Shown here: positions 13,642 through 22,238 of the stretch, piece after piece | Layout of the letters: the number at the start of each line of letters is the position of its first letter | Position numbering within the stretch: the stretch's first letter is position 1 | The notes under the pieces: generated by a model | What the model saw: only the letters and a program-made list of their open reading frames with translations | Database searches by the model: none | What the model was told of the DNA's origin: nothing | NCBI RefSeq assembly: GCF_003430825.1 | Contig: NZ_CP024047.1 | Coordinates: 3,286,001 to 3,350,000 of the forward strand | Length of the DNA stretch: 64,000 nt | DNA from: Natrarchaeobaculum sulfurireducens | Lineage (GTDB): Archaea; Halobacteriota; Halobacteria; Halobacteriales; Natrialbaceae | Direction: 5' to 3' | Position numbers and translations under genes: made by a program

Positions 13642-14061
13642 TCACCCTCGCTCGAGTTCCGGCTCGGGTTCGAGGGCGTCCGGTTCCGCGTCGCCTCCTG
13701 ATCCGTCGACGTACCGGTCGACGTCGGCGACGGTTTCGGTCGCTACCAGGGTCTCGAGTTTGCGTTCGAACTCGGCGTCGGAGAGGTCGCCGGCGGCATA
13801 ACGCTGGCGGAGAACCTCGAGAGCGCTTCCCGCGTCGTCGTCGGCAGCCGACTCGGCTGCATACTGGGAAGATGACTCTACGTCGAGGCCCGTCGTCACT
13901 CGGTCTAAGAGTTCACCGCCGAAGATCATCGCGAAGATGACGAGGATGATCGCGACTCCCGAGTTGATCGCCGCAAGTGCGATAAGACTCCCCAGGAGAA
14001 CGACGACGCAGACGACTACTGCAGCCGTCGAAACGTGGATTACCGGACGATCTTCGGCCAT
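13642..14061 (-). CDS. Two-TM membrane protein with SHOCT domain
   Basis: 139-aa protein. Two adjacent transmembrane segments (residues about 10-32 and 34-50, AAVVVCVVVLLGSLIALAAI and VAIILVIFAMIFGGELL) are followed by a linker and a SHOCT motif, ALEVLRQRYAAGDLSDAEFERKLETL (about 82-108). SHOCT is a short C-terminal oligomerisation-type module found on many prokaryotic membrane proteins. The acidic C-tail is low complexity. The reverse-strand TATA box TTTTTATAG lies about 25 bp before the ATG, consistent with a leaderless transcript. Confidence 0.75.
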   Translation of the reverse strand: MAEDRPVIHVSTAAVVVCVVVLLGSLIALAAINSGVAIILVIFAMIFGGELLDRVTTGLDVESSSQYAAESAADDDAGSALEVLRQRYAAGDLSDAEFERKLETLVATETVADVDRYVDGSGGDAEPDALEPEPELERG

Positions 14062-14263
14062 ACGAAAACGTCGATAACCGGCTATAAAAAGTCACCTCGA
14101 CTACAATAACTTTCGACACGTACCGATCGAATAGGTGGACAGTCAGGCAAACCAACCAGTCGGCACCGTCGAGCGGCGTACGTGTTACCAAATTTTGGTC
14201 CCAGGGTAGTATTATGTGCTAACTCGATAGTCTAAAGTAATAATATACCGTACGACGGAGCGT

Positions 14264-15487
14264 ATGCTCGAGTGTGCGATCGTCGGCGGTGGGATCCACG
14301 GCACATACCTGGCACAGCGACTGCTCGAGGAGACGGCAGTCGAGCGATCGGACCTTCGGATCGTCGATCCACACGAGCGGCTGCTCGAGTCGTTTCGCCG
14401 GAAAGCGCGAGCCTGCGAGATGTCTTCGATGCGGTCGACGTTCGTCCACCACGTCGGCACCGAACCGTTCGGCCTCGAGGAGTTCGCCGAAGCACGAGAC
14501 CGTGGCGACGAACTCCTGCCGACGCAGGAGTATCCGCGACGCCCCTCGCTGTCGCTTTTTCTCGACCACGCCGATCACGTAATCGGGCGCTACGACCTCG
14601 AATCACTTCACCACCGGACCAGCGTCGAGTCGATCCAGCCACGAGCGAACGACGAGGTCGACGGCTCGTTCGTCCTCGAGACTCCCGACGGGGACTCGCT
14701 CGTGGCTCGAGCCGTCGTGGTCGCGATCGGCCACGGTGGCCGATACCGTCGCCCGGCGTGGGCCGACGGCGTCGACGGCATTAGCCACGTCTGGGACGAC
14801 GCGTTCGATCCCAACACCGCGGTCGACGAGACGACCGTCGTCGGTGGCGGGATCACCGCAGCCCAGCTTGCAACCACGCTGACCGAGCGTGAGTCGGTCA
14901 CGCTGCTCTCGAGGACCGAGCTCGAGACGGAGACGGTGGAGGCCGATCCGCTCTGGATCAACTGGAACCACGTCGAGCGACAGCTCCATCGGCACCCGCC
15001 CGGATCACGACGGCGACTGGACGTGCTCTACAGCGCACAGAATCGAGGCACGATTCCGCCGCGGCTCGTCTCGGCTCTCGAGTCAGCTGCCGACCGCGAT
15101 GCACTATCGATCCGCCAGGGCGCAGTTCGCTCGGCGCGGGTAGTCGACGGTCGGGTTCGGCTGCTCCTCGAGACCGGTGGCTGTCTCCCCGCTGATCGCG
15201 TCGTGTTGGCAACCGGCTTCGAGTCGGTGTTCGAACACCCGTTCGTCGGCCACGTCGCCGACGCCTGCGGGCTCGAGCGTGGCTACCGCGGGATGCCCGT
15301 CCTCGAAGACGAGACGCTCGCGTGGCGACGGACGACTGGTGACGCGAGTCGATTATTCGTCACCGGGGCACTCGCGGCCGGAACCGCAGGCCCGCTGGCC
15401 GGTACGGTCATCGGCGCACGGCGGGCAGCCGACCGAATATGTGACTCCATAAAGCCCCCCAGCGAGTCACCGGTAATCGCCGACTGA
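14264..15487 (+). CDS. FAD/NAD(P)-binding oxidoreductase (lysine/ornithine N-monooxygenase-like fold)
   Basis: 407-aa flavoprotein. A Rossmann GxGxxG-type motif sits at the very N-terminus (CAIVGGGIHGTYLAQRL), a second dinucleotide-binding motif near residue 190 (TTVVGGGITAAQLATTL), and a late ATG-type motif VVLATGFESVF. The layout resembles SidA/IucD/PvdA-like and other two-dinucleotide-domain oxidoreductases, but no substrate can be assigned. A TATA-like AATAATATA is about 27 bp upstream of the ATG. A rhodanese gene follows 77 bp downstream on the same strand, suggesting a possible link to sulfur chemistry. Confidence 0.75.
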   Translation: MLECAIVGGGIHGTYLAQRLLEETAVERSDLRIVDPHERLLESFRRKARACEMSSMRSTFVHHVGTEPFGLEEFAEARDRGDELLPTQEYPRRPSLSLFLDHADHVIGRYDLESLHHRTSVESIQPRANDEVDGSFVLETPDGDSLVARAVVVAIGHGGRYRRPAWADGVDGISHVWDDAFDPNTAVDETTVVGGGITAAQLATTLTERESVTLLSRTELETETVEADPLWINWNHVERQLHRHPPGSRRRLDVLYSAQNRGTIPPRLVSALESAADRDALSIRQGAVRSARVVDGRVRLLLETGGCLPADRVVLATGFESVFEHPFVGHVADACGLERGYRGMPVLEDETLAWRRTTGDASRLFVTGALAAGTAGPLAGTVIGARRAADRICDSIKPPSESPVIAD

Positions 15488-15564
15488 TCGTCACGGATCA
15501 CAGCGGGGTGAAACGTACGAATCGATCCCACTACGTTTTGTACTCGTGTGAGGTATTGGGCTGT

Positions 15565-15936
15565 ATGAGCAAGATCAATCCGCCGGAACTCGAGGAGCGA
15601 CTCGAAGACGGGACGTCGCCGTACGTCCTCGACATTCGCCCGCGAAAAGACTACCAGCGTATGCACATCAACGGCAGTCACAACGTCCCGGTCTACCACG
15701 ACCTTCGGTCGGGCGATGAGAGCGAGTTCCGGAAAGCGCTCTCACAGATTCCACAAGACAACCCCGTCGTCACCGTCTGCAAGGCAGGAATCGTCGCTCG
15801 GAAGGCGACAACACTCCTCGAGAACGAGGGCTACGAGGCCACCACGCTCGCCGGCGGAATTCGACGCTGGAACGGCTACCAGAACAACTCGCTCGGATAC
15901 CGGTTGCGGGCGACGCTCGCCGGATTGCTCCCGTAG
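15565..15936 (+). CDS. Rhodanese-domain sulfurtransferase
   Basis: 123-aa single rhodanese domain. Visible landmarks are PYVLDIRPRKDYQRMHINGSHNVPV (CH2A-type segment), the active-site loop VVTVCKAGIVARKA with the catalytic Cys, and the closing LAGGIRRWNGY. It would carry persulfide sulfur in the cytosol. The ATG at 15565 starts just before the domain; a further in-frame ATG at 15508 adds 19 residues without domain support. Confidence 0.85.
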   Translation: MSKINPPELEERLEDGTSPYVLDIRPRKDYQRMHINGSHNVPVYHDLRSGDESEFRKALSQIPQDNPVVTVCKAGIVARKATTLLENEGYEATTLAGGIRRWNGYQNNSLGYRLRATLAGLLP

Positions 15937-16053
15937 GCCCTCGAGCAGGCCTCGCGGGATGGAGTGGGTCACCGGTACACCCGAATATCCACGATCGTGT
16001 ATTACGGAGACAAGGCGAAAGCGTTTTTGAGCACGAATACGGGGTTTCAGGTG

Positions 16054-16305
16054 ATGACCGCCTACACCGCGACGGTGACGGTTCGACTCAAACGCGGCGT
16101 ACTAGACCCCGAGGCCGAGACGACGAAGCAGGCGCTCGAGCGACTGGGCTTCGACCTCGAGGGACTGCGCTCGGCCGACCGCTTCGAGGTCGACCTCGAG
16201 GCCGAGTCGGCCGACGACGCCCACGAACGGGCGAGTGAGATGGCCGAACGGCTACTGGCGAACCCAACCATCCACGACTACGACGTGGAGGTCGACGAAC
16301 GGTAG
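16054..16305 (+). CDS. purS: Phosphoribosylformylglycinamidine synthase subunit PurS
   Basis: 83-aa small subunit of the PurL-PurQ-PurS FGAM synthase complex, thought to pass ammonia from PurQ to PurL. The sequence (YTATVTVRLKRGVLDPEAE, then GFDLEGLRSADRFEVDLEA and a C-terminal EMAERLLANPTIHDY) is the standard PurS beta-alpha-beta fold. The ATG at 16054 removes 30 unsupported residues of the longer frame. The stop codon is directly followed by the ATG of purQ (16306), so the two are translated from one message. Confidence 0.93.
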   Translation: MTAYTATVTVRLKRGVLDPEAETTKQALERLGFDLEGLRSADRFEVDLEAESADDAHERASEMAERLLANPTIHDYDVEVDER

Positions 16306-16989
16306 ATGACCGTCGCAATAATCCGGTTCGGCGGCTCGAACTGCGACCGCGACGCCGAGCGGGCGCTCGCCCACCTCGAGATCGACGCGGAAATCGTCTG
16401 GCACGAGGACGGTCTCCCCGCGAATACGTCTGGAATCGTCCTTCCCGGGGGCTTCTCGTACGGGGACTACCTGCGTGCGGGCGCGATGGCCGCACACTCG
16501 CCCATCATGGACGAGGTCCGTGAGGCAGCCGACGACGGCGTACCGGTCCTCGGGATCTGCAACGGCGCTCAGGTCGGCTGTGAGTCGAGTCTCACCGAGG
16601 GCGCGTTCACGACCAACGAGAGCGCCCGGTTCCAGTGTGAGCACGTCTACCTCCGCGTCGAACGCGACGACACCCCCTGGACGGCCGCCTACGAGAAAGG
16701 CGACGTCATCGAGGTCCCAATCGCCCACGGCGAGGGTCGCTACGAAATCGACGACGACCGTCTCGCCGAGCTCGAGGCCGACGATCGGATTCTCTTCCGG
16801 TACTGTGACGAGGACGGCAAGACGGGGCCGGACGTCAACCCGAACGGTTCGAAACACAACGTCGCAGGCGTCCTCGGCGACCGCAAAAGCATCGCCGTCC
16901 TGATGCCCCACCCCGAGCGCGTCAGCCTGCCCGACGTCGGCTCGACCGACGGCCAGGGCATCCTCCGCGGCTTCGAGACGGCACAGTAG
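16306..16989 (+). CDS. purQ: Phosphoribosylformylglycinamidine synthase, glutaminase subunit PurQ
   Basis: 227-aa class I glutamine amidotransferase that supplies ammonia for FGAM synthesis. It shows the oxyanion region LPGGFSYGDYLRAGAMAA, the nucleophile Cys in VLGICNGAQVGCE, and the His-Glu pair in MPHPERV. It abuts purS with zero spacing. purL is not in the window. Confidence 0.95.
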   Translation: MTVAIIRFGGSNCDRDAERALAHLEIDAEIVWHEDGLPANTSGIVLPGGFSYGDYLRAGAMAAHSPIMDEVREAADDGVPVLGICNGAQVGCESSLTEGAFTTNESARFQCEHVYLRVERDDTPWTAAYEKGDVIEVPIAHGEGRYEIDDDRLAELEADDRILFRYCDEDGKTGPDVNPNGSKHNVAGVLGDRKSIAVLMPHPERVSLPDVGSTDGQGILRGFETAQ

Positions 16990-17132
16990 CGGCGGACGAA
17001 CACACCACTTCTCGATCGAGTCGACCGTCTCGAGCGACCAGACAGGTCACGGACTTCTCAGGCCTACGTGAGGAGCCGAAACCGTCGAAACCGGTCGAAA
17101 GGACCTCGAGTCAAAAGAAGAGAGATGCGCAA

Positions 17133-17426
17133 TCAGGAGACGTACAGCGAGTAGGCGATCACGACAAAGCCTACGAGCATCAACAGGCTCTCAAGGAGGA
17201 TTCCCATGCCGAGTGAGACGCCGAGGAGTTCATAGAGGGTGCCGGCCAGAACTAGCCCCAGCGTGACGAGTCCAAAACCGACAGCCAACATACCGAGCGC
17301 CCGCTGTCGGGTCCGGCGGTAGGCCTTATAGGCGAGTACGGTTATCAGACTGCCGACGATCAAACTGAGCGTCTTCACGATGGCGAGGGCGAGAGAGATC
17401 GTCGGCCCTGCGGCGTCCGGGCTCAT
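17133..17426 (-). CDS. Three-TM membrane protein (DUF7521-like)
   Basis: 97-aa protein with three hydrophobic spans: ALAIVKTLSLIVGSLITVLAY, LGMLAVGFGLVTLGLVLAG and GILLESLLMLVGFVVIAYSLY. The short basic loop AYRRTRQRA after the first span is the recognisable family feature of small haloarchaeal proteins that I know as DUF7521, often near ArsR-type regulators. The start at 17426 (MSPDAAGPT) is preferred over 17477 because it begins just before the first span. Confidence 0.65.
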   Translation of the reverse strand: MSPDAAGPTISLALAIVKTLSLIVGSLITVLAYKAYRRTRQRALGMLAVGFGLVTLGLVLAGTLYELLGVSLGMGILLESLLMLVGFVVIAYSLYVS

Positions 17427-17560
17427 TTGAACTACAGATCGAAATTCGTGACGACCACTAAGTAGTTTGTCGTTCACACGTATTGAAAGCCCGCCGAATG
17501 ACGTGGATGTCGAGACTGTCGGACAGCAGTCATCGAAGGGCAGCCACCGGATGGGAGTTA

Positions 17561-17644
17561 TATAGTAGCCACTGCACGGCAGTGCGTACCTGCTCGCCAG
17601 CCGGATCGGTGATCAGTGTGCGACTCAGTACAGGTGTTACTATA
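17561..17644. repeat. 84-bp structured dispersed repeat, copy 2
   Basis: Ends are the inverted repeat TATAGTA / TACTATA. The interior contains a perfect CACTGC-ACG-GCAGTG hairpin and GATC-GGT-GATC. It aligns gap-free with 8958-9041. It occupies the gap between the DUF7521-like gene and the CDGSH gene, where I see no other gene in 17427-17805. The better-formed ends here suggest the younger or more intact copy. Confidence 0.8.
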
Positions 17645-17805
17645 GATCCCCGCACTCGTTCTGTCCGACAGTGTAAAGCGAGTTTACGGGACGGGAGTGG
17701 CGACGTCACACGGGTTTTGACGCCACAGCCGAGCGAAGGCCGCGTACCGACCACGTCGTCATCACTCGAGCGAGCTTTTTCGTCACTGCCGACACAGTAC
17801 CGAAC

Positions 17806-18117
17806 ATGACACGACTGGTGGAACTCGAGGCGACCGGCCCGCGAAAGCTCGATCCCGACGACGTAGATCCCGAGAAGGGCGACGTCGCGGTCTGTCAGTG
17901 CGGTCTCTCGGCGTCGTTTCCGTTCTGTGACGGTACTCACCGACAGACCAGAGACGAAGCCGAAGGCGAGACGTACGTCTACGAGGATGGCACGCGAACG
18001 GTCGTAAAACGGATCGTAACGAGCGACGAGAACGCACCCGACGACGATGGAGGGACGTTCGGGCGCGAAGAAAAGGCGGATGACGACGACGAGCCGTCCG
18101 ATAGCGACGGATCGTAA
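17806..18117 (+). CDS. CDGSH-type iron-sulfur protein
   Basis: 103-aa protein with one CDGSH cluster motif, CQCGLSASFPFCDGTH (residues about 30-45), which has the three Cys and one His ligands of a [2Fe-2S] mitoNEET-like site. A Asp/Glu-rich, probably disordered tail (about 35 residues) follows. It would act as a redox or Fe-S transfer protein in the cytosol. It converges on the copper-ATPase gene with 6 bp between the stops. Confidence 0.88.
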   Translation: MTRLVELEATGPRKLDPDDVDPEKGDVAVCQCGLSASFPFCDGTHRQTRDEAEGETYVYEDGTRTVVKRIVTSDENAPDDDGGTFGREEKADDDDEPSDSDGS

Positions 18118-18123
18118 GCGAGG

Positions 18124-20571
18124 TCACAGCGATCTCGAGGAGTTCAACACGACCAGGAGGCTGCTCGTGGCCATCGCGAGCGCCGCAAAGAGCGGGTTCA
18201 ACAGGCCCGTAAGCGCGAGCGGGATCGCGATGGCGTTGTAGACGAACGCCCAGCCGAGGTTCTGTCGGATACGGCTGTGCGTGCCGGAGGCGACGTCGAA
18301 GGTCTCGGCGACCGCCGCGAGATCGTCGCCGACGATGACGGCGTCGGCGGCGTCGGTCGCGAGTTTCGTCCCGCTGCCCATCGCGATACCGACGTCCGCA
18401 GCTGCAAGCGCGGGGGCGTCGTTGCTCCCGTCGCCGACCATCGCGACGGTGCCGCGAGAGCGGAGGCGGCGGACGGTCTCGGCTTTCGCTTCCGGCGGCA
18501 CGCCGGCAAATACCTCGTCGACGCCGTCGACGTCGCGGAAGCGATCCGCCGCCGCCCCCTCATCGCCAGTGAGGACGACGACCTCGCGGCCCGACGAGAG
18601 CGTCGCAACGGCCTCACGCCACGTATCTCGCGGCGAGTCGCCGACGACGATCACGCCTCGAACGCGGCCGTCCCAGCCGACGGCGACCGGGACGTCGCCC
18701 GCTGCTCGAGCGTCGTCGATCGTCGACTCGAGGGCATCGGGGACGGACTGCCCGCGCTCGCGGAGGAAGTCGGGATGACCGACAGTGACGCGCTCGCCGT
18801 CGACGACGCCGCTGACGCCGCGACGTTCACGTTCGAAGTCGGTGACGTCGGCAGCGATGGCAGTGCCGCCGTCGGTGGTTTTCTTCCCCGTACTGGAGGG
18901 AGCTACCGGAGCTGCATCGACGATCGCCGCGGCGATCGGGTGTTCCGAAAGCGCCTCGACTGCGCCAGCGCGGCGGCAGAGGTCGTCTCCGCGCTCACCA
19001 TCCGTGGCGTGGACGTCGACGACACTCATCGCGCCGGTCGTAAGCGTCCCCGTTTTATCGAGAACGACGACGTCGACGCTGGGAGCGTCCTCGAAGATCG
19101 TCTCCGCGGCGACGACGATGCCGCGTCTGGCGGCTTCCTGGACCCCCGAGGCGATCGCCAGCGGGGTCGCCAGCCCGAGCGCGCACGGACAGGAGACGAT
19201 GACGACCGTCAGGCCGACTAACAGTGCCGTCGAGGGACCAGCACCAGTCGCGAGCAACAGCACCGTCACGGCGGTCGCGAGCACGAGGACGAGCGGGACG
19301 AAGATCGTCGCGAGTTTGTCCGCGAATCGCTGGACGCCCGGCCGAGCGCTCTGGATCGACCACAGCAGCGAGACGAGCCGGTCGAGCGTACTCTCGGCCT
19401 CGTCGCCGACTTCGACGACGACCGGCGCGTCGGTGACGACGGTGCCGCCACGGAGGGGGTCACCCGGCTCTTTCTCGACGGGCAGGGACTCACCGGTGAC
19501 CAGCGACTCGTCGACCGCCGCCGTCCCCTCGGTGAGCTCGCCGTCGAGCGGGACCCGCTCACCCGGTTTGACGAGGAGCCGGTCACCCGGATCGACAGCC
19601 TCGAGCGACACTGTCTCACCGTTCTCGAGGCGGGCTTCGTCGACCTGTTGTTCGGTGAGATCCGAGAGCAGGCTCGCGGCGCGGCGCTTGATCGTGGCCT
19701 CGTAGTACGTGCCGGCGGTGACCACGAGGACGACCGCGACGCTGACGTCGAAGTAGAGATCGGTCCGACCGAGCGCCATCGCGAGGGTACTGTAGGCGTA
19801 TGCACCGACGGCCGCCGTCGTCACGAGCAGGTCCATGTTCGGAACGCCCGCCCGGAGGCTGACGTAGGCCCCACGGAGGATCGGGTAGCCGGTGTAAAAG
19901 AGGACGAACGAAGTCATGAGCCAGATGTTGACGGCCACGTAGTAGCCGTCCCAGCTCCCGAAGTCGGCGAACGGTTCGTAGCCGAAGTACGTCGGGTAGA
20001 GGAAGACGGCGTACCAGATCATCACCATCATCCCGAACATCCCGCCGCCGACCAGAAACCGTACGAGCGCCTGGTCGCTGCCGGAGTCCGCACCGTCGTC
20101 CGCGCGGTCTCGTGCGGTGTAGCCGTAGCCGGAGACCAGCTCCGGCAACTCATCCTCCGCGAGGTCGTCGTCGTCATAGACGACCCGCATCGTCTCGGTC
20201 GCGTAACTGGCCTCCGCCCCAACGACGCCGTCGACCGACTCGACGCGCGTCTCGAGGAACGCCTCACAGGTCGAACAGTGCATGCCCTCGACCCGGAGGA
20301 ACGACTCCTCGCCGGCGTCCTCTATGTCGTCGAGCCTGCTGCCCGCTTCGGCTCGCTCACGAACTGACTCGGCGTCGACGTCGTCGACGGTCTCGAGCGT
20401 CTGATGGACCTGGAGACAGCCCAGACAACAGAACTCGCCGTCCACGTCGGGATCGGTGATCGGGTCGGCCGGCGTCGGGAGCGAACAGAGCGTACACTCA
20501 CCGCTTCCGACGTCGTCGACGCCGTCGGCGTCAGTGGCAAGGTGCGAGTCAGCGCGTGGTGACCAGGTCAT
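18124..20571 (-). CDS. Copper-type P1B ATPase (CopA/CcoI-like)
   Basis: 815-aa heavy-metal pump. The N-terminus has a Cys-rich metal-binding domain (CTLCSLP...FCCLGCLQ, residues about 27-55) of the kind found in FixI/CcoI ATPases, then an HMA domain with GMHCSTCEAFLE (about 95-107). Eight TM segments follow, with the CPC site in VVSCPCALGLATPLA, the phosphorylation site DKTGTLTTG and the hinge GDGSNDAPAL. CPC implies Cu(I). The CcoI-type N-terminus and the position divergent from the ba3 oxidase operon suggest that it supplies copper for oxidase assembly rather than pure detoxification; that is inference. Confidence 0.92.
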   Translation of the reverse strand: MTWSPRADSHLATDADGVDDVGSGECTLCSLPTPADPITDPDVDGEFCCLGCLQVHQTLETVDDVDAESVRERAEAGSRLDDIEDAGEESFLRVEGMHCSTCEAFLETRVESVDGVVGAEASYATETMRVVYDDDDLAEDELPELVSGYGYTARDRADDGADSGSDQALVRFLVGGGMFGMMVMIWYAVFLYPTYFGYEPFADFGSWDGYYVAVNIWLMTSFVLFYTGYPILRGAYVSLRAGVPNMDLLVTTAAVGAYAYSTLAMALGRTDLYFDVSVAVVLVVTAGTYYEATIKRRAASLLSDLTEQQVDEARLENGETVSLEAVDPGDRLLVKPGERVPLDGELTEGTAAVDESLVTGESLPVEKEPGDPLRGGTVVTDAPVVVEVGDEAESTLDRLVSLLWSIQSARPGVQRFADKLATIFVPLVLVLATAVTVLLLATGAGPSTALLVGLTVVIVSCPCALGLATPLAIASGVQEAARRGIVVAAETIFEDAPSVDVVVLDKTGTLTTGAMSVVDVHATDGERGDDLCRRAGAVEALSEHPIAAAIVDAAPVAPSSTGKKTTDGGTAIAADVTDFERERRGVSGVVDGERVTVGHPDFLRERGQSVPDALESTIDDARAAGDVPVAVGWDGRVRGVIVVGDSPRDTWREAVATLSSGREVVVLTGDEGAAADRFRDVDGVDEVFAGVPPEAKAETVRRLRSRGTVAMVGDGSNDAPALAAADVGIAMGSGTKLATDAADAVIVGDDLAAVAETFDVASGTHSRIRQNLGWAFVYNAIAIPLALTGLLNPLFAALAMATSSLLVVLNSSRSL

Positions 20572-20725
20572 GTGAAACTCAGTTGAATCGGGCGTCGATC
20601 GCGGACCGGCCGCTCGAGTGAGCAGACGGCTGGCAACGGCAAATGGGTATCGGGGTCGAGACGGTGGGTGATCGGGTCGGCATCATGGGGAACGGACTCG
20701 AGTTCGTCACGGGTGCGTGTACGCG

Positions 20726-20932
20726 TCACAGTGGCTGGTAGAGCGACAACGGCGGGTGCGGGAAGTGAATGCCATACAGCAGCAGGCCATGCCGGAGCGG
20801 GACGTAGCCGAGCGCGAGAAAACCGACGCCGAGAGCCCGGTCGACCGTGTTCGTGTATCTGTGCGACGAACTCGAGACTGCACATGTGCAGTTACGACGT
20901 CGTGTCGCCCGAAGCGTGACTCCCGTGGCCGT
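20726..20932 (-). pseudogene. Start-less small ORF, possible decayed membrane protein
   Basis: Hand translation of this frame gives TNTVDRALGVGFLALGYVPL, a membrane-like segment, then a Pro/His-rich end (FPHPPLSLYQPL). It looks protein-like, but no ATG, GTG or TTG occurs between the upstream in-frame TAG (20933) and the stop at 20726. It overlaps the end of the neighbouring small membrane-protein gene in another frame. It could be a frameshifted C-terminal part of that gene, a gene that has lost its start, or chance. The rest of the 320-bp gap upstream of the copper ATPase shows nothing else. Confidence 0.3.
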
Positions 20933-21098
20933 CTACGGGCTGAAACGCCACGTACAGACCGGCGAGAATAAGGATCACGTTGAGGACGGAAACGAGACCG
21001 GCGGTTAGTGATCCCTCGAGGGCATACCACAAGAGCGGAACGACTGCCAGGAATCCGACGAGCAAGGAATGGCGCGGGGAGAGCGCGTCGAAGGTCAT
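20892..21098 (-). CDS. Small two-TM protein beside the ba3 oxidase
   Basis: 68-aa protein with two hydrophobic spans (LLVGFLAVVPLLWYAL and GLVSVLNVILILAGLYVAF) and a His-rich polar tail (DGHGSHASGD). The start at 21098 (MTFDALSPRHSLLVG) is chosen because upstream residues are not membrane-like. It is divergent from the oxidase operon, with shared A/T-rich promoter DNA at 21110-21180. Small membrane proteins are regular companions of haloarchaeal ba3 oxidases; the exact role is unknown. Confidence 0.6.
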   Translation of the reverse strand: MTFDALSPRHSLLVGFLAVVPLLWYALEGSLTAGLVSVLNVILILAGLYVAFQPVDGHGSHASGDTTS

Positions 21099-21198
21099 AT
21101 CGGTACCTGAGTATAGCGGATACTTAAACAACCCACCCGTTCCCAGTCGGTAGGAACGAGAAAGGGGGGTAAGTCGGTATTGTTCCCTACCCACCCGT

Positions 21199-21432
21199 AT
21201 GAGTTCGGCGACAGACCAAAGTCAAGCCGATCACGGGACCGGGGGGTCGAAGGTAGACCAACCGGTTCGTGAGATCGGCCACGATGAGTACGACCCGATC
21301 GGGACGTTGACCCTGATACTGATTTACTTCGTGTTGCTCGCATTCTTGTGGGTATTCATGTACTTCGTCGAGTTCCTGGGTAACGATCCGACGGTGATCG
21401 GCTGGATCGGTGCGGGGGTGGGGCTCGCGTGA
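21199..21432 (+). CDS. cbaD: ba3-type cytochrome oxidase small subunit CbaD
   Basis: 77-aa protein: a polar, His-containing N-terminus (about 40 residues) followed by one membrane span, TLTLILIYFVLLAFLWVFMY, then a short C-terminus. Size, single span and position immediately before subunit II match CbaD of the Natronomonas ba3 oxidase operon. Its stop overlaps the GTG start of the next gene (GTGA at 21429-21432), so translation is coupled. Confidence 0.75.
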   Translation: MSSATDQSQADHGTGGSKVDQPVREIGHDEYDPIGTLTLILIYFVLLAFLWVFMYFVEFLGNDPTVIGWIGAGVGLA

Positions 21433-22238
21433 AAATACACACCTACGAGAAGCTCTGGCTCGTCGCCGCGATGGTGTTGATCGTCGGAATTATCGCAACT
21501 ATCACATATGGCACCGTCGGCCTCGGTATCGCGATGGTCGACGATCAAGAAGACACCATCAGCCCGAACGACCTGGGAGAAGACGAGCGCTTCAGCGACC
21601 CACGCGTCGAACAGGTCGGTGAGAACGAATACGAAGCGTACGTGATCGCACAGACGTTCACCTACCAGCCGAATCCGATCGAGGTGCCCGAAAACAGCGA
21701 AGTGACGTTCTACGTCACGAGCCGCGACGTCATCCACAGCTTCAGCCTCGTCGGAACCAACGTCAACACGATGGTCGTCCCAGGTGAAGTCGCCTCGATA
21801 ACCGCCGAGTTCGACGAACCCGCCGAGTACGGCGTCGTCTGCAACGAGTACTGTGGCTCCGGCCACCACGACATGGAAGGAATGGTCTACGTGCTGCCCG
21901 AAGACGAGTTCGATCTGACTGAGCTGTCGGTGACCGCCGACGAAGAGGTCGAACTCGGCGACGACGCCACGTTCGAGGTCACCGTCGACAACGGCCAGCT
22001 CGACGATCTCGAGACGACGATCGAACTCGAGGTTGGCGACGAGACGTTCGAAGAGGACGTCACCGTCCCGGGCGACGATACCTACGAAACGACGTTCACC
22101 GTCGACTCGGCTGAGCTCGGCGAGGACGACCACGACTGGACCGTGACCGTCGACGACCACACCGAACAGGGTACGCTGAGCGTGGTCGAAGACCTCGAAG
22201 ACGACGAAGACGACGATGGAGGTGACGACGATGAGTGA
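21429..22238 (+). CDS. cbaB: ba3-type cytochrome oxidase subunit II (CuA subunit)
   Basis: 269 aa. An N-terminal membrane anchor (residues about 10-35) is followed by an extracytoplasmic cupredoxin domain with the CuA ligands: His in DVIHSFSLVG (about residue 103), the VCNEYCGSGHHDMEG loop (two Cys, His, Met; about 138-152). After the CuA domain comes an unusual acidic domain of about 100 residues with alternating strands (FEVTVDNGQL, YETTFTVDSAELG) and a poly-Asp/Glu end, which resembles a CARDB/Ig-like adhesion fold; this is absent from minimal ba3 subunit II. Its end overlaps the start of cbaA. Confidence 0.9.
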   Translation: MKIHTYEKLWLVAAMVLIVGIIATITYGTVGLGIAMVDDQEDTISPNDLGEDERFSDPRVEQVGENEYEAYVIAQTFTYQPNPIEVPENSEVTFYVTSRDVIHSFSLVGTNVNTMVVPGEVASITAEFDEPAEYGVVCNEYCGSGHHDMEGMVYVLPEDEFDLTELSVTADEEVELGDDATFEVTVDNGQLDDLETTIELEVGDETFEEDVTVPGDDTYETTFTVDSAELGEDDHDWTVTVDDHTEQGTLSVVEDLEDDEDDDGGDDDE

